Positions 1 to 5,568 of a DNA stretch of 7,198 bases are shown here, one piece after another (the first letter of the stretch is position 1; the number at the start of each line of letters is the position of its first letter). The DNA lies in the NCBI GenBank assembly GCA_934615235.1, contig CAKTTL010000121.1, forward strand, positions 1 to 7,198, read 5' to 3'. The notes below the pieces were generated by a model. The model was not told where the DNA came from and made no database searches. It saw nothing but the letters and a program-made list of their open reading frames with translations. Source of the DNA: an uncultured Clostridia bacterium (GTDB taxonomy: Bacteria > Bacillota > Clostridia > Christensenellales > Aristaeellaceae). Both the position numbers and the translations under genes were made by a program.

Positions 1-110
1 GTCTGCAGAAAAGCCTCGCAGCAGGGAACTCCGAGCGACGCGAGGAACGCCGCCGATTCTTCCGTTTCCATGCGGCCGTAATACGCCGCCGTGCTCACTC
101 CAATACGCAT
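1..110 (-). CDS. Sugar phosphate isomerase/epimerase-like TIM-barrel protein, N-terminal fragment (cut by window edge)
   Basis: The visible 36 codons begin MRIGVSTAAYYGRMETEE and continue with a helix ending in a GVPCCEAFLQ strand. Seen: a short beta strand (RIGVST), a loop, an acidic helix (about residues 14-28) and a second strand. This is the opening of AP-endonuclease-2/xylose-isomerase-like TIM-barrel proteins, which commonly start M(K/R)IGVST and act in the cytoplasm on sugars or sugar phosphates. The substrate cannot be inferred because the metal-binding barrel lies outside the window. The start is fixed by the family-like N-terminus. There is no Shine-Dalgarno sequence before it, and an excellent -10 box ends only 6 bases upstream of the ATG, so the mRNA probably begins at the start codon itself. 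The gene is divergent from the transporter gene at 255. Confidence 0.6.
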   Translation of the reverse strand, partial: MRIGVSTAAYYGRMETEESAAFLASLGVPCCEAFLQ

Positions 111-116
111 GGGAAA

Positions 117-145
117 ATTATAACACAAACGGAACGAAGCGGCAA
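117..145 (-). promoter_or_regulatory. Sigma-A-type promoter for the minus-strand isomerase-like gene, predicted leaderless
   Basis: On the minus strand, TTGCCG (145-140) and TATAAT (122-117) are separated by exactly 17 bases, and TG precedes the -10 box as TGnTATAAT (extended -10). Six bases (TTTCCC) then lead directly to the ATG at 110, so the usual transcription start coincides with the A of the start codon. No purine-rich ribosome site is present. Confidence 0.7.
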
Positions 146-192
146 CACGCCCCGCTCCGGAATGTTTTTCTTGCCGGAAAAGCTGAATTGGC

Positions 193-221
193 TTGACTTC
201 ATTGCTTTAGCAGCTTAAAAT
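193..221 (+). promoter_or_regulatory. Sigma-A-type promoter for the NSS transporter gene
   Basis: TTGACT (193-198), a 17-base spacer and TAAAAT (216-221) match the housekeeping consensus well. Transcription would start near 228 and give a leader of about 27 bases containing the ribosome site at 242-246. This start lies at the edge of the upstream TTG codon at 234, which argues against TTG as the translation start. Confidence 0.65.
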
Positions 222-241
222 GGAACAAAGTGTTTGTACGC

Positions 242-257
242 GGAGGACGAAAAAGTG
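242..257 (+). promoter_or_regulatory. Ribosome binding site that selects a GTG start for the transporter
   Basis: GGAGG at 242-246 lies 8 bases before the GTG at 255. The in-frame TTG at 234 has no comparable site and would place the ribosome site inside the coding region. Confidence 0.75.
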
Positions 258-1586
258 AGACAAAAGAAAAACACGGCATCCTTTGCCAGCCGGTGGGGCT
301 TTATTCTGGCCTCGGTCGGTTCGGCCGTCGGCATGGCGAACGTCTGGGGTTTTCCAAACAAAATGGGCGCAAACGGCGGCGGCGCGTTTTTGCTGATCTA
401 CCTGCTGTTCGTCTGCATCTTCAGCTACGTCGGCCTTCCGGCTGAATTCGCCATGGGCCGCAGAGCGGCCACGGGGACGCTCGGCGCATACGAAAACGCC
501 TGGGCGACGCGCGGCAAATCCGCCGGCAAGGCGGGCGGGCTGCTCGGCTGGCTGCCGCTGGCCGGTTCCCTGTGCATCGCAATCGGCTATGCGGTCATCG
601 TAACGTACGTGCTCAAGGCGCTGGTGGACTCCCTCGTCGGGACGCTGATGAGCGCGGACGCGGGCGAATGGTTCGGCGCGTTCTCCTCCACGCCCTACGG
701 CGTGATTCCCTACCATATTCTTGTCGTCGTCGGCACGCTGCTGACGCTCTTCCTCGGCGCGCACAGCATCGAAAAGAGCAACAAGGTCATGATGCCGCTG
801 TTTTTTATCATTTTCCTTGTGCTGGCCGTGCGGGTGGCGTTCCTGCCGGGCGCGGCGGAGGGCTATCGCTTCATGTTCACGCCCCGCTGGGAGGCGCTGA
901 AGGATCCGATGATCTGGATCTGGGCGATGGGTCAGGCGTTTTTCTCGCTGTCCGTCACCGGCAGCGGCATGATCGTCTACGGCGCGTATCTTTCCAGGGA
1001 CGAAGACGTGGTCGGCGTGGCGCAGCATACGGCGCTGTTTGACACGATCGCCGCCGTCGTCGCGGCGCTGGTGATTATCCCGGCGTGCTTCTCCTATAAC
1101 CTCGACGTGGGCGCGGGCCCGAGCCTGCTGTTCGTCACGCTCCCCACGATCCTGCAGGATATTCCCGTCGGCCGCCTGTTTGCGGTTATTCTCTACGTCG
1201 CGATGATCTTCGCCGGCGTCAGCTCGCTGCAGAACATGTTCGAAGCCGTCGCGGAATCGCTGATGCACAAGTTTCCCAAGCTCAGCCGCACGGCCGTGCT
1301 GGCCATCCTGTGCGTGCTCTGCCTCGGCTTCGGCCTCGGCATGGAACCAATCTCCAAATGGGGCCCGTGGATGGATCTGGTTTCCATCTATATCATCCCC
1401 ATCGGCGCAACGCTGGGCGCGGTTTCCTGGTTCTACGTAATGAAAAAGGACGAGCTGCTCGCCGCCGTCAACACCGGCAGCAGGAAAACGCGCGGCGAGT
1501 TCTGGTACGGCGTGGGGCGCTATGTCTACGTGCCGCTCGCGATCATCCTGTGCTGCGTAGCGCTGTTCAAACATGTAGCGTTTTAA
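255..1586 (+). CDS. Sodium-dependent transporter, neurotransmitter:sodium symporter (NSS/SNF) family, 11-helix type
   Basis: A 443-residue inner-membrane protein predicted to import an amino acid or related amine with sodium. Helix 1 carries the family signature (WGFILASVGSAVGMANVW, residues 14-31, then GFP and ANGGG). Aligned by eye to LeuT, sodium-site residues of helix 1 (G22, A24, V25, N29) are kept. So is the unwound helix 6 region (FFSLS, 229-233), and helix 8 has AGVSS (320-324), matching the Na2 site with a Thr-to-Ser change. I count 11 hydrophobic helices ending near residue 440, like the short bacterial members Tyt1 and MhsT rather than 12-helix LeuT. Odd: the extracellular-gate Arg of LeuT (R30) is Gly32 here, although an Asp (D374) remains at the start of helix 10. 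Helix 6 reads SVTGSG where LeuT has SLGFGA, so the substrate pocket differs. The substrate cannot be named. The gene has its own promoter and terminator. Confidence 0.93.
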   Translation: MRQKKNTASFASRWGFILASVGSAVGMANVWGFPNKMGANGGGAFLLIYLLFVCIFSYVGLPAEFAMGRRAATGTLGAYENAWATRGKSAGKAGGLLGWLPLAGSLCIAIGYAVIVTYVLKALVDSLVGTLMSADAGEWFGAFSSTPYGVIPYHILVVVGTLLTLFLGAHSIEKSNKVMMPLFFIIFLVLAVRVAFLPGAAEGYRFMFTPRWEALKDPMIWIWAMGQAFFSLSVTGSGMIVYGAYLSRDEDVVGVAQHTALFDTIAAVVAALVIIPACFSYNLDVGAGPSLLFVTLPTILQDIPVGRLFAVILYVAMIFAGVSSLQNMFEAVAESLMHKFPKLSRTAVLAILCVLCLGFGLGMEPISKWGPWMDLVSIYIIPIGATLGAVSWFYVMKKDELLAAVNTGSRKTRGEFWYGVGRYVYVPLAIILCCVALFKHVAF

Positions 1587-1600
1587 TTGAAGCAAAACAG

Positions 1601-1638
1601 ACGGGCTGCGGATTCAAACGATCCGCAGCCCGTTTTTT
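1601..1638 (+). terminator. Intrinsic terminator, probably bidirectional, between convergent genes
   Basis: A perfect 13-bp inverted repeat (arms 1601-1613 and 1621-1633, first arm ACGGGCTGCGGAT) encloses a 7-base loop and is followed by six T (1633-1638). It lies 14 bases after the transporter stop. On the minus strand the same hairpin follows directly after the 77-residue gene's TGA. The T tract there is imperfect (TCTGTTTTGC), so it may end both transcripts, more efficiently in the plus direction. Confidence 0.92.
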
Positions 1639-1871
1639 CAGTAATTCCCCGGACACCGGCTCCGTTCCGGCCCCTCTTCTCCGGAAACGTAGCGGGCGCG
1701 AAACTCCATGTTGATCTCCCGCAGCTCCTTTTCGCCGTCGATGTAAGCCTCATACATCTCCGCAAGCCCTGCGGCGCAGCCGTCGCACGAAGCGTCGATA
1801 TTCCCAATCGACTCCGCGACAATCCGCTCCCGCTCCTCGCGGGTGGTTTCACAAATCAGATACCCTGCCAT
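1638..1871 (-). CDS. Small conserved-looking CxxC protein of unknown function, partner of the CARF gene
   Basis: A 77-residue, probably cytoplasmic protein with no signal peptide or membrane segment. It begins MAGYLICETT and is rich in charged helix-forming residues (TREERERIVAESIG at 10-23). It has a C29-x-x-C32 motif (CDGC), a middle YIDGEKELREINMEF segment (43-57) and extra cysteines at 7 and 74. The Cys pair could bind metal or be redox active, but one pair proves neither. The ATG at 1871 is chosen because AAAGGA lies about 7 bases upstream in the 19-base gap after the CARF gene. The longer reading from 1907 would overlap that gene and has no better site. It is very likely co-transcribed with the CARF gene and ends at the shared terminator, its TGA abutting the stem. 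The sequence has the look of a family common in gut Clostridia, but I cannot name it with confidence. Confidence 0.75.
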   Translation of the reverse strand: MAGYLICETTREERERIVAESIGNIDASCDGCAAGLAEMYEAYIDGEKELREINMEFRARYVSGEEGPERSRCPGNY

Positions 1872-1890
1872 AAGCGCGCTTCCTTTCTTT

Positions 1891-3093
1891 TCAGCGCTGA
1901 TGCACAAGCGCCGTCAGCAGCGTTTCCAGCCTGCCTCTTTCAATGTCGTCCCGGTCGATAATCGCAACGCCCAGGCTTTCCGCGCGCTTCATCAGCGCGG
2001 GCGCGTCGCGCCGCGGCGTCGACATCGTCACAATCGCCGCCTGCGCCATGCAGCCGCCGAAGCGGTCGCAGAGGACGTAAATCTCATTGATATACGACGG
2101 GGTCAGATTGCCGATCTTGCAGGAAATGAACAGCGGACGCAGGCCGCGCGTGGCGGTCACGTCGATTTCGTTGATGAGGTTGTTCACCTCGTCCCGCCCG
2201 TCCCAGTCGACGACGACGCTGATCTGCACGTCGTCGAATACGCCTGTGTTCATCGCCGTCTGGCAGGTATACAGTTCCAGCCAGATGCCCGGATCCTTCA
2301 GGCAGCTGCGCAGCTGCGCGGAAGGGAAACGGAACGCGACGCGTCCGTCGGCAATGCGCAGCTCTTCAATCGCGCCGCACGCGGCCAGCCCGCGCAAAAT
2401 CGCCGGATTCGCCTGCTGGCGCTTGCCGTCCTGCCCGACGAGCTGCTCGTCCGCGCACACCTCCAGCGTATCGGGCAATTCGCGCCCCGTCTCGTCCAGC
2501 AGCGGCGCAGCCGCCCGCTGCAGCCAGGAGACATGCCCGCTCCACTCGCGGCGATGGCGGCAGAAAACATCCCAAACGCCCGGCACGCATTTGCCGAGCG
2601 GCCCGGCCAGCGCTTCGGTGCCGATATGCCCGTGCTGGCTCATGGAGCCGCCCGCAATGCGCAGCACCTTGTCCACTGTGAAACATTCTTTCGGCCGCAC
2701 GGCTTCGAGGTTCTGCGCGCCGCTGATGTTTCGGAAGCACGCCTCGTCCGGGTCGAACGTCATCGTCGGCACGGCCATCGCGCGGCAGAACGCGCCCACA
2801 GCGAAAATCACGGCGTTGTTGCTCCCGCTCACGTCCACGAGACAATCGTGGCACGCCATATGCAGCGTTTCCAGCTCGCGGATAATCCGCTCCGTGTCGT
2901 ACACGTCCACGGGGATGTAGCGGACGCTTCCGGGCGCGCCCAGCGCGCGCAGAAGAACGGCCAGCCGCCGGCTCTCCCGCTCGTAGCATTCTCCGTGTTT
3001 GCCGATAAAAACCGTCTCCTCGGGCTTTAAGTAAATCGGCGAGAGCACGTTCAGAATCGGCTCGTCGCTCAGGAATTTGATCAGCATCTTCAT
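1891..3093 (-). CDS. CARF-domain protein with C-terminal PD-(D/E)XK nuclease-like domain (Card1/Can2, DUF1887 type)
   Basis: A 400-residue cytoplasmic protein. Residues 1-145 look like a CARF ligand-sensing Rossmann domain: opening strand and helix (MKMLIKFLSDEPILNVL), strand TVFIG (27-31), and strand-loop-helix DVSGSNNAVI (87-96), the place where CARF proteins usually have a D-x-(T/S)-G-G loop. A middle segment (about 225-265) resembles a winged helix. The C-terminal part matches the DUF1887 nuclease core: GIWLELY (269-275, Glu273), NEIDV (308-312, Asp311) and FISCK (322-326, Lys326). Family members of this build (Card1, Can2) are DNA/RNA nucleases activated by cyclic tetra-adenylate from type III CRISPR. 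Here the Glu usually found two residues before the Lys is Ser324. The start at 3093 follows GGAGG with 8-base spacing. The frame is open upstream to 3174, but that region contains the promoter. It leads a two-gene unit with the 77-residue protein. No cas gene or array is visible nearby, so the ligand and role are unknown. Confidence 0.88.
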   Translation of the reverse strand: MKMLIKFLSDEPILNVLSPIYLKPEETVFIGKHGECYERESRRLAVLLRALGAPGSVRYIPVDVYDTERIIRELETLHMACHDCLVDVSGSNNAVIFAVGAFCRAMAVPTMTFDPDEACFRNISGAQNLEAVRPKECFTVDKVLRIAGGSMSQHGHIGTEALAGPLGKCVPGVWDVFCRHRREWSGHVSWLQRAAAPLLDETGRELPDTLEVCADEQLVGQDGKRQQANPAILRGLAACGAIEELRIADGRVAFRFPSAQLRSCLKDPGIWLELYTCQTAMNTGVFDDVQISVVVDWDGRDEVNNLINEIDVTATRGLRPLFISCKIGNLTPSYINEIYVLCDRFGGCMAQAAIVTMSTPRRDAPALMKRAESLGVAIIDRDDIERGRLETLLTALVHQR

Positions 3094-3101
3094 TGCCTTT
3101 T

Positions 3102-3106
3102 CCTCC
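3102..3106 (-). promoter_or_regulatory. Ribosome binding site selecting the CARF start
   Basis: GGAGG on the minus strand lies 8 bases before the ATG at 3093 (MKMLIKF). An upstream in-frame ATG at 3111 would put this site inside the coding region. Confidence 0.7.
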
Positions 3107-3129
3107 GCCATCCGTTTTGGCCTGCCTTC

Positions 3130-3158
3130 ATCATAACACGTTTGCCGCAAATAGGAAA
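3130..3158 (-). promoter_or_regulatory. Extended -10 promoter for the CARF unit
   Basis: Minus-strand TATGAT (3135-3130) is preceded by TG in the TGn arrangement of extended -10 promoters. The hexamer 17 bases upstream is weak (TTTCCT, 3158-3153). Transcription would start near 3123, giving a 30-base leader with the GGAGG site and excluding translation from the more upstream open frame. Confidence 0.5.
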
Positions 3159-3177
3159 GAACGGATTTGCGCACGGC

Positions 3178-3206
3178 TTGACGCGGTACGCGTGCGGTAT
3201 TATACT
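3178..3206 (+). promoter_or_regulatory. Strong sigma-A-type promoter for the LRR gene
   Basis: TTGACG (3178-3183), a 17-base spacer and TATACT (3201-3206) fit the consensus closely. Predicted transcription starts near 3213, leaving a leader of about 42 bases with AAGGAGG at 3241-3247. It lies back to back with the CARF promoter, with -35 elements about 20 bases apart. Confidence 0.75.
3181..3199. repeat. Short repeats inside the LRR promoter spacer, possible operator
   Basis: GCGGTA occurs at 3183-3188 and again at 3194-3199, exactly 11 bases apart, about one helical turn. The same stretch holds an inverted repeat ACGCG-gta-CGCGT (3181-3193). Both sit between the -35 and -10 boxes, where a bound repressor would block the promoter. 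Short GC-rich repeats also arise by chance. Confidence 0.3.
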
Positions 3207-3254
3207 TGAGGTACTATCGCAGTGTTTTCTGCGTCAACAAAAGGAGGGAAGATC

Positions 3255-4208
3255 ATGAAACGTTTGCTTCCGCTGTTGCTCGTATGCGCTGTGCTGCTCC
3301 CGCTGTGCGCGCTGGGCGAAACCGCGCCCGCTTTCGCCGACGAGGGCGTACGCTCCGCCGTCTGCCTGCAGCTCGGGTTCGACGCGTCCGGCCTGACCGC
3401 CGCCGCCCTTTCTTCGCTGACGGAGCTGACGATCGACGGCTCCAAAACGCGCGTCCGTTCGCTGACCGACCTTTCCCTGCTGCCGAACCTGCAAAAGCTG
3501 ACGCTGCTCGAATGCGGCGCGACCGATCTTTCCCCGCTGGCCGAAATCACGTCGCTGACGGATTTCCTTGCAATGAGCGCGGATTATATAGACTACACGC
3601 CCGTGCTTTCGCTGCCGCGGCTGGAGCGCTTCGTCGCCCGCGGCCCGGTTTGGGATGCGCTCGACCTCTCCCCGCTCGCCGGGCGCGACACGCTGAAGAC
3701 GTTCTTTTTCCCCGGCGAAATCGCCGATCTGGCGCCGCTTTTCTCTCATAAGGGGCTGGAGCGGCTCGAGCTTTCCGACGTTACGCCCGAAGAATTCCGC
3801 CGCCTCGCGCAGGAACTTCCGTCGCTCGTCTATCTGTCCGTTTCCGGCGAACAGCTCGAAAGCGCCGATCTCGCCGCGCTGGCCGGACTGCCGCTCGAGC
3901 GGCTGAGCCTCGCAAACGCCCGGAAGCTGCGCGATCCCGCGCCGCTTGCGGCGCTGAAAAACCTGACCGCCCTGGCGCTTTACAACTGCGGCGTCGAAGA
4001 CGTTTCCGCGCTGAGCGAGATGACCTCGCTGCAGACGCTCGACCTGCGCGAAAACCCGGTAACGGATCTTTCTCCGCTCGCCGCGCTCGGGCTTGAAAAG
4101 CTCGAAATCAGCGCGGACGACCGTTACACCGAAACCTCGCTCGCCGCGCTCTTGCCGGGAACAAAAATCGTCGTTTCGCCCCGCACGATCTTGCTCGCGA
4201 ACCCGTAA
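3255..4208 (+). CDS. Secreted leucine-rich-repeat protein (internalin-like repeats)
   Basis: A 317-residue protein predicted to be exported. It starts MKRLLPLLLV with a positively charged tip and a hydrophobic core to about residue 20, with plausible signal peptidase I sites after CALG (21) or AFA (28). Cys18 is not in a convincing lipobox. After a cap-like segment (FADEGVRSAVCLQLG, 27-41), about ten repeats of roughly 22 residues run from residue 52 to 285. Their pattern is L-x-x-L-x-x-L-x-L followed by D-L-S-P-L (for example 91-95, 137-141 and 271-275), as in internalin-type LRRs. Such domains bind other proteins or surfaces. No LPxTG, SLH or C-terminal membrane anchor is visible, so the protein may be released or held by partners. 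The start at 3255 follows AAGGAGG with 7-base spacing; the earlier in-frame codon at 3222 lacks a site and would bury the signal peptide. Its binding partner is unknown. Confidence 0.88.
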   Translation: MKRLLPLLLVCAVLLPLCALGETAPAFADEGVRSAVCLQLGFDASGLTAAALSSLTELTIDGSKTRVRSLTDLSLLPNLQKLTLLECGATDLSPLAEITSLTDFLAMSADYIDYTPVLSLPRLERFVARGPVWDALDLSPLAGRDTLKTFFFPGEIADLAPLFSHKGLERLELSDVTPEEFRRLAQELPSLVYLSVSGEQLESADLAALAGLPLERLSLANARKLRDPAPLAALKNLTALALYNCGVEDVSALSEMTSLQTLDLRENPVTDLSPLAALGLEKLEISADDRYTETSLAALLPGTKIVVSPRTILLANP

Positions 4209-4219
4209 ACGGCTATAAT
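4191..4219 (+). promoter_or_regulatory. Promoter for the M18 aminopeptidase cluster, overlapping the LRR gene end
   Basis: TTGCTC (4191-4196), a 17-base spacer and a perfect TATAAT (4214-4219). The -35 box lies in the last codons of the LRR gene and the -10 box just after its stop. No terminator separates the genes, so read-through from the LRR promoter is also possible. Confidence 0.65.
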
Positions 4220-4255
4220 AGAGCCCGATCGATACCAAAGGGAGGGTTTTATTCC

Positions 4256-5563
4256 ATGCGTTATCAGGCGACTGATTTCATCGATTTTGTCCGCCGCGCG
4301 CCGACGGCGTTTCACGCGGTTTCCGAAATGTCCAGGATGCTGGAAGAAGCGGGCTTCGCCCGGCTGAACGAATGCGAAGCCTGGCGGCTCGCGCCGGGCG
4401 GCAGGTATTACCTGACCCGCAACGGCTCGGCGCTGCTTGCGCTGCGCGTGCCGGAGCGCGGCTTCGCGCCGTTCCAGATCGTCTCCAGCCACAGCGATTC
4501 CCCGGCTTTCAAACTCAAGCCCCTCGCCGAAAATGAAGCGTGCGGCAAATACGTGCGCCTCAACGTCGAGCGCTACGGCGGCATGATCATGTCCACCTGG
4601 CTGGACCGGCCGCTTTCCATCGCCGGCCGCGCCGTCGTCGAGGATGAAACGGGCCTGCATTCGCGGCTCGTCGATTTCGGCCGCGACGCGGCGCTCATCC
4701 CAAACATGCCCATTCATTTCAACCGCGATATCAATTCCGGCTACAACTTCAACGCGCAGGTCGACATGATCCCGCTCTACGGCGACGAAACGGCCAGCGG
4801 CCGGCTCGCGCAGGAAGTCGCCGCCTGCTGCGGCGCGAAGCCCGAGCAGATCGTCGCAAGCGACCTGTTCCTGTATAACCGCGTGCCCGGCAGCGTCTGG
4901 GGCGCGAATAACGAGTATTTCTCCTGCGGCCGCATTGACGATCTGGAATGCGCGTACACGTCGCTTTGCGCGTTTCTCGAAGCCGCGCCGCAGGCGAACG
5001 CGCAGGTTTTCGCCATGTTCGACAACGAAGAGGTTGGCTCCGGCTCGAAGCAGGGCGCGGATTCGACGCTCCTTGGCGACGTATTCCACCGCGTCGCCGC
5101 CGCGCTCGGCGCGACCGACGCGCAGGCGCGCGCCGCCATGGCCGCCAGCTTCATGGTTTCGGCCGACAACGCGCACGCCGTGCATCCGAACCATCCTGAA
5201 ACCTACGACGCGCAGAACCGCACCTTCATGAACCGCGGCGTTGTAATCAAGCATTCCGCCAACCAGAAATACACCACCGACGCGGTTTCCGATGCGATCT
5301 TCAGCCGCATCTGCGAGCGCGCGGGCGTGCCGGTGCAGCATTTCGCCAACCGGTCCGATCTGCTGGGCGGTTCCACGCTCGGCTCGATCGCCAACACGCA
5401 GGTTTCGATGAACACGGTCGATATCGGCCTTGCGCAGCTGGCCATGCATTCCGCCTATGAAACCGCGGGCACGAAGGATGTAACCTATATGATCGACGCG
5501 CTGCGCGCGTTTTATCAGACCCGCATCGAAATCTGCGGCGACGGCGAATTCCGTCTTGGCTGA
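4256..5563 (+). CDS. apeB: M18-family metalloaminopeptidase (aspartyl aminopeptidase-like)
   Basis: A 435-residue cytoplasmic zinc-dependent exopeptidase that removes N-terminal residues, acidic ones being preferred in many M18 members. The length is normal for bacterial members. All expected metal and catalytic motifs are present in order: SHSDSP (His79, Asp81), GRIDDL (Asp228/Asp229), DNEEVGSGSKQG (Glu258/Glu259), SADNAHAVHPN (Asp304) and MHSAYE (His398). The N-terminal FVRRAPTAFHAV segment is also typical. The ATG at 4256 follows AGGGAGGG about 10 bases upstream. The gene has its own promoter at 4191-4219 and is followed 5 bases later by a 122-residue gene and then by peptidase T, suggesting a peptide-degradation unit. 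Family members assemble as dodecamers, but that cannot be seen here. The symbol apeB is given by family only; exact specificity is not established. Confidence 0.94.
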   Translation: MRYQATDFIDFVRRAPTAFHAVSEMSRMLEEAGFARLNECEAWRLAPGGRYYLTRNGSALLALRVPERGFAPFQIVSSHSDSPAFKLKPLAENEACGKYVRLNVERYGGMIMSTWLDRPLSIAGRAVVEDETGLHSRLVDFGRDAALIPNMPIHFNRDINSGYNFNAQVDMIPLYGDETASGRLAQEVAACCGAKPEQIVASDLFLYNRVPGSVWGANNEYFSCGRIDDLECAYTSLCAFLEAAPQANAQVFAMFDNEEVGSGSKQGADSTLLGDVFHRVAAALGATDAQARAAMAASFMVSADNAHAVHPNHPETYDAQNRTFMNRGVVIKHSANQKYTTDAVSDAIFSRICERAGVPVQHFANRSDLLGGSTLGSIANTQVSMNTVDIGLAQLAMHSAYETAGTKDVTYMIDALRAFYQTRIEICGDGEFRLG

Positions 5564-5568
5564 CCGCG

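Noticed and set aside
156..178. Small hairpin TCCGG...CCGGA upstream of the transporter promoter
   Set aside because: Only a 5-bp stem with a 13-base loop, between two divergent promoters. Too weak for a terminator or riboswitch.
180..216. Inverted repeat AAGCTG (180-185) and CAGCTT (211-216) around the transporter promoter
   Set aside because: Arms of 6 bp with a 25-base gap are expected by chance often enough. There is no second copy to support an operator.
207..1595. 462-codon minus-strand open frame opposite the transporter gene
   Set aside because: It is in codon register antisense to a clearly conserved membrane protein, and its translation is a low-complexity H/R/D/E-rich mix with no motif. 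It is a codon-bias shadow.
1843..3030. 395-codon plus-strand open frame opposite the CARF gene
   Set aside because: It is in-register antisense, His/Arg/Ala-rich and lacks a ribosome site, whereas the minus strand has CARF and nuclease motifs, a promoter and GGAGG.
3094..3174. N-terminal extension of the CARF protein to 3174
   Set aside because: The extension contains the predicted -10 box and the GGAGG site. Homologous proteins begin at the MKxLIxF strand, so the start was set at 3093.
3500..4090. Repeated DNA of the form GATCTTTCCCCGCTGGCC in the LRR gene
   Set aside because: It reflects the DLSPLA repeats of the protein solenoid, not a separate DNA repeat or CRISPR-like array.
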